This document shows, in pieces, positions 39,774 to 50,448 of a stretch of 64,000 nt of DNA. Below the pieces are notes generated by a model. That model was not told where the DNA came from and searched no databases. It saw only the letters and a program-made list of their open reading frames with translations. The stretch spans positions 1 through 64,000 of the forward strand of contig JAUUZQ010000006.1 of assembly GCA_030589895.1 (NCBI GenBank), given 5' to 3'. Source of the stretch: Bacteroidales bacterium. Lineage in GTDB: Bacteria > Bacteroidota > Bacteroidia > Bacteroidales > GCA-2748055. A program made the translations under genes and the position numbers. Position 1 is the first letter of the stretch. The number at the start of each line of letters is the position of its first letter.

Positions 39774-39804
39774 AAAACTCAAACATTAATCTCTAAAAAT
39801 CGAT

Positions 39805-41433
39805 ATGCGGAATAAAACATTCATCTTATTAATATTCCTGGTCATGATTTCATGTGGAACTGTTGCCTTTGCCCAGCAGCTGGCCTTTCCGGGTGCAGAA
39901 GGATTTGGAGCCTATACACAGGGAGGGCGTGGGGGAGATGTTTATACGGTTACCAATCTGACTGATTGGGGAACAGGATCATTACGCTATGGGATTGAGA
40001 CAGCCACAAGTCCGAGAACTATCGTATTTGCCGTTTCAGGCATCATACCATTGCGCTCAGATCTGAATATTGAGAAAGATTATATCACCATTGCCGGGCA
40101 AACAGCTCCAGGTGATGGAATATGCCTGAGAGATGGCACACTTGTAGTTAAAGGGAATCATGTTATTGTTCGCTATATACGCTCCAGATTGGGCGATGAA
40201 GCTGGACTGGAGCATGATGCTATATCCATTGTGAGAGGGCATAACGTCATCCTGGACCATTGCTCCGCTTCGTGGTCGGTTGATGAAGTTTTCTCTTGTT
40301 CTACAGGTGATAAGGATGAAATTGATAGTGTAACAGTTCAATGGAGCATTATCTCAGAAGCGCTTGAAAACAGCATACATTCTAAAGGAGCTCATAGCTA
40401 TGGTGCCCTGATCAGGGGTTGTTATGGAGCTAAATATTCCTATCATCACAACCTCTTTGCACATAACCGGTCCAGGAATCCGCGACCGGGAAACTACGAT
40501 GAGAATACCTACACCCTCGATCCTGAAGGGCTCTTGTTTGATTTCAGGAATAATGTTATGTATAATTGGGCAGGATTCAGACCAGGATATGATGGTGACT
40601 CAGAAAGTGTTTGCCGCTACAACTATGTTGGAAATTACGGGAAAACGGGACCAAATTCAGACAACACGGGGTATGCATATAGTGCAGGTTGCAAGCACTT
40701 CAGGGGCTACTATGAAGACAATTATTTCTTTGGGGAAATTCCTGTAGACCAATGGAGTCTTGTTGATTTCAGCGGAACATGGACTAGCCTGGAGGAAAAC
40801 GATTACAAGCAGGATATGCCTTTCCCAACAGGCCCTATTGTAACAGACTCGCCCCAGGATGCCTATGATAAAGTACTGGAGTATGCAGGAGCATCCATTG
40901 TGAGGGATATGGTTGACAGCAGGGTTATTGATGACGTTATTAATGGAACGGGTGCGATCATAGATGATGAGGATGAAGTGGGCAGCTGGCCCGTTTATGA
41001 GACATATGATGAGCGAGCTGATACCGATATGGATGGAATGTGGGATCAATGGGAAATTGACAATGGATTAGATCCAAATGATTCTTCAGACAGAAACGGT
41101 GATGCAGATGATGATGGTTATACTAATCTGGAAGAGTACCTCGATGAAGTGATTACTATGGAGCCGGTTTCTGTTGAGGATAGATATGCAGGCAAACAGT
41201 TAATTCTGAATTGTTTTCCGAATCCTGTAGATAATGAGTTGAACATAGAGCTAAGGGAAGAAGGACCATCTTCCATCAGGATTTTGAATTTCACTGGACA
41301 AATTATCTATAGTGAGGATGTTGCAGGGAAGCAACATCGTATTCAACTTGCTGATCAGCTTCCGGGGATTTACCATGTAGTAGTGAGGGGTGAAAAAGGT
41401 ACTGTCCATGCACAAAAAATTATTATTAAATAA
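39805..41433 (+). CDS. PL1-like pectate lyase with Ca-binding-type repeat and T9SS C-terminal domain
   Basis: QLAFPGAEGFGAYTQGGRGGDVYTVTNLTD...ITIAGQTAPGDGI...RYIRSRLGDEAG; DTDMDGMWDQWEI; C-terminal NCFPNPVDNELNIEL. Confidence 0.93.
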   Translation: MRNKTFILLIFLVMISCGTVAFAQQLAFPGAEGFGAYTQGGRGGDVYTVTNLTDWGTGSLRYGIETATSPRTIVFAVSGIIPLRSDLNIEKDYITIAGQTAPGDGICLRDGTLVVKGNHVIVRYIRSRLGDEAGLEHDAISIVRGHNVILDHCSASWSVDEVFSCSTGDKDEIDSVTVQWSIISEALENSIHSKGAHSYGALIRGCYGAKYSYHHNLFAHNRSRNPRPGNYDENTYTLDPEGLLFDFRNNVMYNWAGFRPGYDGDSESVCRYNYVGNYGKTGPNSDNTGYAYSAGCKHFRGYYEDNYFFGEIPVDQWSLVDFSGTWTSLEENDYKQDMPFPTGPIVTDSPQDAYDKVLEYAGASIVRDMVDSRVIDDVINGTGAIIDDEDEVGSWPVYETYDERADTDMDGMWDQWEIDNGLDPNDSSDRNGDADDDGYTNLEEYLDEVITMEPVSVEDRYAGKQLILNCFPNPVDNELNIELREEGPSSIRILNFTGQIIYSEDVAGKQHRIQLADQLPGIYHVVVRGEKGTVHAQKIIIK

Positions 41434-41451
41434 CACAACGAAACCTTAGTT

Positions 41452-43086
41452 ATGAAAAGAATTAACACTGGACAAAAGATATTGATCGTACTATCGATCT
41501 GCATGTTTGCTCTTTCGAGTTGCGAACAAGAGCCTCAGAAAAGAGTGAATATACTCTTTGCCATCAGTGATGACCAATCGTTTGCGCACACCGGTTTTGC
41601 TGGTTGCGAATTTGTAAATACCCCTGCCTTCGACAGGATCGCCAGCGAAGGGGTCTATTTTACCAATTGTTATGCTGGTTCTCCAGGCTGTGCGCCTTCA
41701 AGGAGCACGATTGCCACGGGCCGCTACCACTGGCAGAATGAGCAAGCAGGACAGCATGCTTCTGCATGGTTGAAAAAGTTTGTTCCTTTTATTGATATGC
41801 TGGACCTGAATGGGTATAAAACCGGACGTGCAGGGAAAGGTGTTTCTCCCTTCCAGTATGCGCGCGATGATAATGATTCTCTGTGGAGGGCCACGGATGC
41901 TGGCGGGATTATCCATAGTGATATCAGGTATGAAAAAGGAAGTCCCGAGGATGAGCGTACAGCGAAGGGAATTGGCCCTGTAAACTACTTTGAAAATTTC
42001 AAGTTCTTTATGGAAAAGGTACGTGATGATGAGCCCTTTTTCTTCTGGTATGGATGTAAGGAGCCTCACCTGTCATATGAGGAAGGTTCATGGAAACGGA
42101 ATGGAAAAAAACTTGCAGATGCAGAGGTGCCGGCATTCCTGCCTGACCATCCGATCATACGCGGAGATTTGCTGGATTATGCGGTAGAGATAGATTGGTT
42201 TGATGTGCACCTCCAGCGCATGCTCGATTATCTTGAAGAGATTGGTGAATTGGAAAATACCATCGTCATCGTTACATCAGATAATGGATTGCCCTTTCCC
42301 AGGGGAAAAGCAAATGCTTATGAGTTTGGAGTACGTGTACCTTTCGCGGTGAGCTTCCCCAAAGAATTTCCGGGTGGCAGGATCGTTGAAGATCCTATAT
42401 CCTTTGCTGACCTTGCACCCACCATCCTTGAATTAACAGGAAGCAGTTCGGAAGGTATGCTGCCAATGTCAGGTAAGAGTTTTGCTGATATCCTGAACTC
42501 AGAGGAGCAGGGGATTGTTGATTCGGAAAGAGAATATGCTTTTGCCGGTAGGGAACGTCATAGTTGTTCCCGATACCAGAATTGGGGTTATCCGCAGCGC
42601 GTCATTCGCAGCAAGGATTACTTACTTATCTGGAACATGAAACCAGAACGCTGGCCTGCCGGGGCACCACAGAGGTATGATCCGGATAATCCTGAAAAGC
42701 TTTTACCAAAATACGGGATTGCAGAGGATGGAAAGTTTACTAAAGGTTGGGCCTATACGGATATTGGATATACACCCACAAAAGCCTTTCTTATTGAGAA
42801 CAGGGACGATCCGAAAGTCAAGCCCTATTTTGACATGGCACATGCCCGGAGGCCCGAGTTTGAGCTCTATGATGTGAAGCAGGATCTTGCTTGTTTAAAT
42901 AACCTCTTCGGTGTGAAGGAATACAAGGACATTCAGGAAAAAATGAAACAGGCTTTGATCGCCGAGTTGAAAAAATCTGAAGATACCAGGGTTGTTGGTC
43001 CGGACAAAGAAATTTTTGACAGCTATTTACGATACAGCCCAATGCGGGAGTTTCCTCCACCGGAGTATGACGATATTTCTAACTAA
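41452..43086 (+). CDS. Sulfatase (heparan N-sulfatase-like), lipoprotein
   Basis: CAPSRSTIATGRYHWQNE FGly motif; lipobox LSSCEQ. Confidence 0.93.
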   Translation: MKRINTGQKILIVLSICMFALSSCEQEPQKRVNILFAISDDQSFAHTGFAGCEFVNTPAFDRIASEGVYFTNCYAGSPGCAPSRSTIATGRYHWQNEQAGQHASAWLKKFVPFIDMLDLNGYKTGRAGKGVSPFQYARDDNDSLWRATDAGGIIHSDIRYEKGSPEDERTAKGIGPVNYFENFKFFMEKVRDDEPFFFWYGCKEPHLSYEEGSWKRNGKKLADAEVPAFLPDHPIIRGDLLDYAVEIDWFDVHLQRMLDYLEEIGELENTIVIVTSDNGLPFPRGKANAYEFGVRVPFAVSFPKEFPGGRIVEDPISFADLAPTILELTGSSSEGMLPMSGKSFADILNSEEQGIVDSEREYAFAGRERHSCSRYQNWGYPQRVIRSKDYLLIWNMKPERWPAGAPQRYDPDNPEKLLPKYGIAEDGKFTKGWAYTDIGYTPTKAFLIENRDDPKVKPYFDMAHARRPEFELYDVKQDLACLNNLFGVKEYKDIQEKMKQALIAELKKSEDTRVVGPDKEIFDSYLRYSPMREFPPPEYDDISN

Positions 43087-43090
43087 TTAA

Positions 43091-44755
43091 ATGAAGAAAT
43101 ACAAGTTAAATACAGTATATAGTTTCAAAGTGATCGGCTTGATGATGTTTCTTGGAGTGACGATGACTCTTGGCGCTCAGCAACTTGCCTTCCCTGGTGC
43201 AGAGGGATTTGGCAGGTATGCACTTGGCGGTCGTGGAGGTGATGTCTATCATGTTACTAAATTGACCGATTGGGGAGAAGGAACCTTAAGGTATGGTGTT
43301 GAAACGGCCACTGGCCCGTGTACCATTGTTTTTGATTTGTCTGGAACAATACAACTAACAAGGGGACTAAGTATTGAGAAACCATTTATCACCATTGCAG
43401 GACAAACTGCCCCGGGTGATGGAATTACCCTTTCCGGGATGCCCCTGCTGGTATCAGCCGATCATGTTGTGGTTCGTTATATTCGTGTGAGACTGGGTGA
43501 TCAGAGTGGGGCTGATGACGATGCTGTTTCTGTTAAATCAGGATCTAACATCATTGTTGATCATGTAACAGCCAGCTGGTCTATCGATGAAACATTTTCA
43601 TTCCAGAGCAACACGGTTGATTCTCTAACGGTTCAGTGGTGCATGATTACTGAAAGCCTTCGGGATTCTCATCACGAGAAAGGGATGCATGGTTATGGAG
43701 GTATAATGGGTGCCTTGCGACAAACTGTACACCACAATCTCTATGCACACCATAGTTCCCGTAGCCCAAAAATTACCGGTCGCCGGCACTGTGAGGTAGA
43801 TTTTCGAAACAATGTTATATACAACTGGGGCTACAATGATTGCTATGACGGCGCCAAATCATATACCAACTGGGCAAATAACTATTATAAGGCCGGACCT
43901 GGAACCAACAGCGATGTCAAGGACAGAATTTTTGAGCTTAGCGACTCACCGGTAGACCCGGAGAATGAGGGTTGGGAGATCTCGAATACCTTTACAACGT
44001 CATTTTTTGCAGAGGGCAATTATGTTGATGGATATGCTGGAATAAGTGCAGATAACTGGAGCGGAGGGATCGATTTTAATAACGGTGCCTCTGAAGTTGA
44101 ACACCGCGTGCTTACTCCCTTTGATTACCCGCTTATCACAGAACAAACAGCTGAAGAATGCTACCAGCTGGTACTTGACAGCGCAGGTGCATCAAAAGTT
44201 CGGGATGCCATCGATGAACGTATCATCAACGAGGTGATATCAGGCACCACCACTTATAGTGGATCTAAAACAGGCACCCCGGGGATTATCGATTCCCAGA
44301 CAGATGTTGGAGGCTTGCCTGCTCTGTCCAGCCAGCCAAATCTAACAGATACAGATCAGGATGGCATGCCGGATTCCTGGGAAATAGAAAAAGGATTAGA
44401 TCCAGACTATCCAGATGACAGAAATGATGACAGGAATACTGATGGATTTACAAATTTGGAAGAGTATCTTGATGATGCAATAACAATGGATCCTGTTGGA
44501 CTTAGTTTGCAGAAAGAGCCGGTTAATATGCTGGTATACCCTAATCCGACAAATACAAGTTTTACGATCGATCTGAGCGCCTTTGGGGAATCAATTATTG
44601 AAATATTTGATTCCCTTGGTATATTGAGATATGCATCCTCTAACAGAAATTCTGTTTGTATAATCGATGGACTAAATCTTGAGACCGGGATATTTTTAAT
44701 TCGGGTTATAGACGATTATGGCCGCTGTTTTTTAGAAAAGTTAATTATCGTATAA
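43091..44755 (+). CDS. PL1-like pectate lyase with T9SS C-terminal domain
   Basis: QLAFPGAEGFGRYALGGRGGDVYHVTKLTD; ITIAGQTAPGDGITL; C-terminal VYPNPTNTSFTIDL. Confidence 0.92.
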   Translation: MKKYKLNTVYSFKVIGLMMFLGVTMTLGAQQLAFPGAEGFGRYALGGRGGDVYHVTKLTDWGEGTLRYGVETATGPCTIVFDLSGTIQLTRGLSIEKPFITIAGQTAPGDGITLSGMPLLVSADHVVVRYIRVRLGDQSGADDDAVSVKSGSNIIVDHVTASWSIDETFSFQSNTVDSLTVQWCMITESLRDSHHEKGMHGYGGIMGALRQTVHHNLYAHHSSRSPKITGRRHCEVDFRNNVIYNWGYNDCYDGAKSYTNWANNYYKAGPGTNSDVKDRIFELSDSPVDPENEGWEISNTFTTSFFAEGNYVDGYAGISADNWSGGIDFNNGASEVEHRVLTPFDYPLITEQTAEECYQLVLDSAGASKVRDAIDERIINEVISGTTTYSGSKTGTPGIIDSQTDVGGLPALSSQPNLTDTDQDGMPDSWEIEKGLDPDYPDDRNDDRNTDGFTNLEEYLDDAITMDPVGLSLQKEPVNMLVYPNPTNTSFTIDLSAFGESIIEIFDSLGILRYASSNRNSVCIIDGLNLETGIFLIRVIDDYGRCFLEKLIIV

Positions 44756-44758
44756 AAT

Positions 44759-46135
44759 ATGGTTAGAAGGATATTAATATTGTCTTTGATCGCTTTGATT
44801 ATACCACTAAGTACAATTATCTCACAACAACTGGCTTTTCCAGGGGCTGAGGGATTTGGGGCCTATTCCCAGGGTGGTCGTGGTGGTGATGTCTACACCG
44901 TAAGTAACCTGAATGATTCAGGGGAAGGTTCCCTTCGGCATGCTGTTAAATCTGCAGATGGTCCACGGACTATTGTTTTTGCAGTTTCTGGCCTGATCAA
45001 GCTTAAGGAGGAGCTGGAAGTAAAGAAAGACTACATCACCATTGCAGGGCAAACAGCTCCCGGTGATGGAATTTGTCTTAGAGACAATGCATTAAGTATT
45101 GATGCAGATCATGTTATTGTGCGTTACATACGTTCCAGGCTGGGCGACGAAGCAGGAATCAACAGCGATGCGATTTCCATTGAGGGAGGGCACAATATCA
45201 TCATGGATCACTGTTCTGCTTCGTGGTCAGTGGATGAGGTCTTCTCATGTTCTACCGCTGATAAGAATCAAATTGATAGCATCACAGTTCAGTGGTGCAT
45301 CATTTCGGAGGCATTGAACAACAGCATACATCATAAAGGTGAGCATGGATATGGTGCCTTGATCCGAGGCTGCTATGGTGCAAAATATTCCTATCACCAT
45401 AACCTGTTTGCACACAACGCTTCACGGAATCCTCGACCCGGAAATTACGACCGCAATAATGCTAAGATTGATCCTCAGGGACTCTTGTTTGATTTTAGAA
45501 ACAACGTCATATACAATTGGAAAGGTTCACGCCCAGGATACGATGGAGATAAGAAAAGTGTGTGCAGATACAATTATGTAGGCAATTATGGAGTAGCCGG
45601 ACCCGACTCTGATGAGGATGGATATGCCTACAGTGCAGGATGCAAGCTCTTCAAAGCACATTATACTGATAACTACTTTTTTGGAAGTATTCCGGATGAT
45701 CAATGGGAGCTTGTAAGATTTGGAGAAGATTGGAGTAAAAAAGAAATTCGCAAATACAAACAATCCAGGGCCTTTCCCAGCGGTCCTATTCATACTAAAA
45801 CACCTGCTGAAGCCTACCAGAGTGTTATCAAAGGTGCAGGAGCATCGCATGCACGGGATGAGGTTGATATAAGAGTTGTAAATGACGTGAAAAACGGTAC
45901 AGGCTCACTCATCGATCATGAAAATGATGTAGGCGGCTGGCCGGAATACAGGACCTACGATTTTAAAATGGACAGTGACGGGGATGGGATGCCTGATGAA
46001 TGGGAATTATCCTTGATGCTAAATCCATATGATCCTTCGGACAGAAATGGAGATGATGACCATGATGGTTATACAAATCTGGAAGAATACCTGAATGGCT
46101 TGATCCTCTTTGGTACCAAAGTATATGAACATTAA
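44759..46135 (+). CDS. PL1-like pectate lyase, no T9SS C-terminal domain
   Basis: Close paralog of 39805..41433; ends shortly after the Ca-binding-type repeat (NGDDDHDGYTNLEEYLNG). Confidence 0.93.
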   Translation: MVRRILILSLIALIIPLSTIISQQLAFPGAEGFGAYSQGGRGGDVYTVSNLNDSGEGSLRHAVKSADGPRTIVFAVSGLIKLKEELEVKKDYITIAGQTAPGDGICLRDNALSIDADHVIVRYIRSRLGDEAGINSDAISIEGGHNIIMDHCSASWSVDEVFSCSTADKNQIDSITVQWCIISEALNNSIHHKGEHGYGALIRGCYGAKYSYHHNLFAHNASRNPRPGNYDRNNAKIDPQGLLFDFRNNVIYNWKGSRPGYDGDKKSVCRYNYVGNYGVAGPDSDEDGYAYSAGCKLFKAHYTDNYFFGSIPDDQWELVRFGEDWSKKEIRKYKQSRAFPSGPIHTKTPAEAYQSVIKGAGASHARDEVDIRVVNDVKNGTGSLIDHENDVGGWPEYRTYDFKMDSDGDGMPDEWELSLMLNPYDPSDRNGDDDHDGYTNLEEYLNGLILFGTKVYEH

Positions 46136-46143
46136 GGAAATTT

Positions 46144-46245
46144 ATGGGTTCAAACCAGAAAATAAAGAGACTAAGTTACCTCATTGTTGCATTGTCGATA
46201 ATCGGCTTGATATTTCTATATTTCTTAATTACTATTGTTTTTTAG
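46144..46245 (+). CDS. Putative 33-aa single-TM microprotein
   Basis: ATG 8 nt after the upstream stop: MGSNQKIKRLSYLIVALSIIGLIFLYFLITIVF*; overlaps the HTCS 3' end on the opposite strand. Confidence 0.4.
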   Translation: MGSNQKIKRLSYLIVALSIIGLIFLYFLITIVF

Positions 46246-49200
46246 TATACTTTCGGACATAGCCTGATGGCGTAAGTTTATAAATATTTTTGAAGCATTT
46301 CCTGAAGTATGCCACCTGCTGAAAGCCTACACTATATGCTACTTCCGATATATTCAACTCTCTCTGCAGAAGGAGTTGGCAGGCGCGTTTTAATCGGATA
46401 CTGCGAATAAATTCCTTGACGGTCATTTCTGTCAATGCGTTCATCTTTCTGTAAAGTTGTGTTCGGCTGACTCCGACCTCCCTTGATATTTTTATAATAC
46501 CAAATTTAGGGTCCGCAATGTTATCTTCAATAATGGCTATCAGTTTATTGATGAATTTGTCATCGGGTGATAGTGCACTTTTGTCGAGTGGTTTCAAGAT
46601 ATTTTCCTGGCTGTATTTATCTCGCAACAGTCGTCGTGTTGACAGGAGTTGGTCGGCTCTGAGTCTTATCAGTGAGGGGTCGAAAGGCTTGGTAATATAA
46701 TCATCAGCTCCTGCCAATATTCCATCTTTTTCATGGTCCTTTGAAGAAAGAGCTGTCAGCAGGATCACAGGAATGTGAGAAGTCTTAAAATCCTGTTTAA
46801 TAGTCTTACAGAACTTCTTACCATCCATCCTGGGCATGAGTATATCGCTAATGATGATATCAGGAATCGTTTCATTCGCTAATTCCAGTCCGGTCTTTCC
46901 ATCCTCAGCTGAGATTACATTGTAGTCCTCCTCGAAGATTGATATGACAAAATCAAGAAGGTCTCTATTATCCTCTATTATAAGGATAATCGGCTTATCC
47001 TGATCAATCTCTGATTCTTTGAAAGCCGCATTTTGCACACTTGCAAGCTCGCTATGATCATTTTCATCGCCAGGAATATTTGTTTGCGCTTTCTTATCAG
47101 GATCGTCCTTGATCAGTGGCAGCAGAATCGTTACTTTTGTCCCTACACCCTCCTGGCTCTTAAGGGATATGGATCCATTAGAGACCTTCACGAGCTCGCG
47201 TGACAAGGAAAGTCCAATTCCTGATCCTGTATTGATATTATCTTCCGTAGATTTACCCTGATAGAAACGCTCGAAAATCCGCTCTTTCTTATCCTCAGGA
47301 ATTCCTTTCCCTGTATCCTGTACAACAATTTGCAGGTATTCTCCGGGATGGATGTTTTTATTATCACTTATATCTCCATCCATGTGGATTGTAAGAGAGA
47401 CTGCAACACGTATTGTGCCTCCTTCTTTTGTTGCTTTAAATGAATTGGATAAGAGATTGAATATAACTTTTTCAACTTTGTCAGGATCAAAATACATCTG
47501 AATCTGATCCACTACAGAGAAGAATTCCAGGTTGATTTTTTTTTCATCCGACAACTCTTTATACAAATAAATAACCTTCTTCAAGTATGATACAATATCT
47601 CCTTTTGACAGCTCCAGTTTCAATTTCCCAGCTTCAATTTTTCTAAAATCCAGTAATTGATCGACCAGTTTTCCTAAGCGTGTGGCATTTTTATACACGA
47701 CATCCAAATCCTTCTCAATCTGTTCTTTCGATGGATTTGAATTCATGATCCGCGAAAGTGGGCTGAGGATCAGCGATATTGGGGTTCGTATTTCATGTGA
47801 GATATTTGTAAAAAACTGGAATTTCATCATGTCGATCTTATGCAGCTCTTTTGACTTGATCCGTTCCATCACCAGTTGATTCTTTAAATTCTCTCTTTTT
47901 ACAAAGAATAAAATGATCAGGTAAATCAGGAGTGCAAATAATAGAATCAGAAAGCTCTCAAAGGCAGATGTTTTCCATATTGGTGGTGTGACGATCAGGC
48001 TAAGTGATGTTCCTTCATCATTCCAAACACCATCGTTATTGGAGGCTTTTACCCGAAATATATATTTACCTGGGTCTAGATTCGTATAGGTTGCTGATCT
48101 GTTGTTCGTAATGGGATTCCATTCTTCTTCAAAGCCCTCCATAATATAGGTGTACTGATTATGTGAACTGGTCACATAGTTGAGCGCAACAAAATCAAAT
48201 GTCAAAACGGAATGTTTATAGGCAACAGTTATTTCATCAGATTCGCTGATGCTCTGTTCCAGGATTAGCTCACCTTGAAATTCCTGACCTATAGGAACCT
48301 TTTTATTGAAGATCCTGAAATCTGTTATTACAACAGGTGGTTCGTTATAATTCTTTACTAACTGGTCTGGATGAAAACTGGTGAGTCCTTTTTGTCCGCC
48401 AAAGAAAAGCTCTCCTGTTTTACTTTTGCAGTATGCTCCATAATAAAATGTGTTACCCTGTATGCCATCTTCGATGGTATAGTTTTCGAAGGTCAGACTG
48501 TCAGGATTGAACATGGATAAACCAGATCCGGTGCTTAACCACAAGTCCTGCCCGTCTTCGCTTTCAAGGATTCCAAACACCTGGTTTGAAGGCAGACCAT
48601 CGTCCATTGTGTAGGTCCTCACTAAGCCATTCTCAACTTCAAATTGACACAGGCCGCTGTATACCCCTGAGCCTATCCATATTCGTCCTTTTATATCTTC
48701 AAATATTACCCTGGCCATGATGTTATAATTGAAGACACGATTCTCAACAGTGATAATGTATAGCCCATTGTTTGTTGTTCCAATAAATAAGTTACCGGCT
48801 CGATCTTCAAAGATCACATGAACAGGAGAAGTGATCAGGCTATCCATGAAATGTTCGAATGATCTGCTCGCCGGGTCGAAGTGATCCAACCCAGCATCAG
48901 TCCCAATCCATATTCTTCCTTTTTTGTCTTCCAGCAAGGCCCAAACCGTATTGTTGGAAAGCGTATTCTTATTTCCCGGATCATTCTTATAATTGGTAAA
49001 ACGTCTGCTTATTGGATCATAAAAATCCATTCCTCCCAAAAATGACCCGATCCAAAATTTGCCTGATCTATCCTGGATAATTGATTTTATGCAATTCGAA
49101 CATATGGAGTTGTCATTTCCCTCGCTATGTGTTAAATGTGTGAAGCGACCTGTTTGCTTGTTGTACACATTGATACCGCCGTTTTCAGTACCCAGCCATA

Positions 49201-50395
49201 TCTTTCCGTCACTGGATTCCATTATTGCATAGATTTCGGCATTATTCAGGTAGCTGTTATCATTTGATTTAAATCCATAGTATTTGAAGGCTTGTTTAAG
49301 CTGGTTGACATAATTCAATCCATTTCTTGTTCCTATCCAGATATCCCCTGTATTGTCTTCAAAAATATTGTTGATTGATATTTGACTCAGGCTGTTCTGA
49401 TCATGTTCATGGGGGACATAGTGTGAAACGACATTATAGGATTGGTCCAGGATATAGATTCCACCCCGGGTTCCCAGCCAAATGTTATTATTCTGGTCCT
49501 GGTACACAGCTCTTAGCGTGTAGCTCCTGTTGTATTCAGGGTCGGGTACAATGTTTCTGATCTTGTCGTCAGCATTTTCAATAATGAATAGTCCGCTGCT
49601 ATATGTTCCAATTAATATATTGCCATTTCTTCCTTCAGCAATATCCTGGATGTCATATGTTGCACTCATATCGAGTCTGACTTTTGCATCCAGCTTGATA
49701 TGTGTTACAGTAGCTGATGCAGGATCGTAGGTGTCGAGGCCATTTTTCGTTCCAAGCCACAGTGTACCATTGCTGTCAATAAATACTTTCTCTATGTTGT
49801 TGTGAGCGATACTGGAAGTTTCGTTTTCTATATGCTGAATCCTCTGAAATTCTTTAGTTTCTGGATCAAAACGATTGAGTCCCTTGTCTGTGCCTATCCA
49901 TAAGATCCCTGAACTATCCTCAGCCACAGAAAATACCAGGTTGCTACTTATGCAGTTCCTGCTGGTATCGGCGCTGTAATATGAGAATTTATCTTTGCGT
50001 CGATCGTATAGTGCCAAGCCGGCATCTTCGGTACCCACCCATAGTCTGGATCTTGAATCTTCAAAAATGCAATTGATCAAGGAGAAATTTTCCCTGGTTA
50101 AAGGGTTATTAAGAATATATGTGTGAAAATTATGTCCGTCATATTTACTGATACCTCTATTTGTTCCTAGCCAGATCCATCCGATATGATCCTGGTAAAC
50201 ACAACTAACAACGTTACTGGATAGTCCGTCATCTACACTATAGTTTTCAAACCTGATCTTGCTTTGACCTTGGAGAGCCAGGGCAGAAATCAACATGATG
50301 AATGTAGCTATAATGGCGCGATGAAAAAGATTCATATTCAAGCTGCGTTGAGTTTTGACAAAAGATCTTGTGCATGCAAATTTAACAATAATCAT
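46232..50395 (-). CDS. Hybrid two-component system (propeller sensor, Y_Y_Y, histidine kinase, receiver, AraC-type HTH)
   Basis: GLSSNVVSCVYQDHIGWIWLGTNRGISKYDG repeats; FFTNISHEIRTPISLILSP H-box; IIISDILMPRMDG receiver; AraC-type HTH at the C-terminus. Confidence 0.97.
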   Translation of the reverse strand: MIIVKFACTRSFVKTQRSLNMNLFHRAIIATFIMLISALALQGQSKIRFENYSVDDGLSSNVVSCVYQDHIGWIWLGTNRGISKYDGHNFHTYILNNPLTRENFSLINCIFEDSRSRLWVGTEDAGLALYDRRKDKFSYYSADTSRNCISSNLVFSVAEDSSGILWIGTDKGLNRFDPETKEFQRIQHIENETSSIAHNNIEKVFIDSNGTLWLGTKNGLDTYDPASATVTHIKLDAKVRLDMSATYDIQDIAEGRNGNILIGTYSSGLFIIENADDKIRNIVPDPEYNRSYTLRAVYQDQNNNIWLGTRGGIYILDQSYNVVSHYVPHEHDQNSLSQISINNIFEDNTGDIWIGTRNGLNYVNQLKQAFKYYGFKSNDNSYLNNAEIYAIMESSDGKIWLGTENGGINVYNKQTGRFTHLTHSEGNDNSICSNCIKSIIQDRSGKFWIGSFLGGMDFYDPISRRFTNYKNDPGNKNTLSNNTVWALLEDKKGRIWIGTDAGLDHFDPASRSFEHFMDSLITSPVHVIFEDRAGNLFIGTTNNGLYIITVENRVFNYNIMARVIFEDIKGRIWIGSGVYSGLCQFEVENGLVRTYTMDDGLPSNQVFGILESEDGQDLWLSTGSGLSMFNPDSLTFENYTIEDGIQGNTFYYGAYCKSKTGELFFGGQKGLTSFHPDQLVKNYNEPPVVITDFRIFNKKVPIGQEFQGELILEQSISESDEITVAYKHSVLTFDFVALNYVTSSHNQYTYIMEGFEEEWNPITNNRSATYTNLDPGKYIFRVKASNNDGVWNDEGTSLSLIVTPPIWKTSAFESFLILLFALLIYLIILFFVKRENLKNQLVMERIKSKELHKIDMMKFQFFTNISHEIRTPISLILSPLSRIMNSNPSKEQIEKDLDVVYKNATRLGKLVDQLLDFRKIEAGKLKLELSKGDIVSYLKKVIYLYKELSDEKKINLEFFSVVDQIQMYFDPDKVEKVIFNLLSNSFKATKEGGTIRVAVSLTIHMDGDISDNKNIHPGEYLQIVVQDTGKGIPEDKKERIFERFYQGKSTEDNINTGSGIGLSLSRELVKVSNGSISLKSQEGVGTKVTILLPLIKDDPDKKAQTNIPGDENDHSELASVQNAAFKESEIDQDKPIILIIEDNRDLLDFVISIFEEDYNVISAEDGKTGLELANETIPDIIISDILMPRMDGKKFCKTIKQDFKTSHIPVILLTALSSKDHEKDGILAGADDYITKPFDPSLIRLRADQLLSTRRLLRDKYSQENILKPLDKSALSPDDKFINKLIAIIEDNIADPKFGIIKISREVGVSRTQLYRKMNALTEMTVKEFIRSIRLKRACQLLLQRELNISEVAYSVGFQQVAYFRKCFKNIYKLTPSGYVRKYTKKQ

Positions 50396-50448
50396 ATTAT
50401 GAGCTATAATACGAAAATTGTAGAGACAATGTCACGTCTCCGGATGCT

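Noticed and set aside
46232-50395. HTCS starting at the first ORF methionine (MIIVKFACTRSF...)
   Set aside because: The more plausible start is the internal MNLFHRAIIATFIMLISALALQGQ signal peptide; the exact start is left open.
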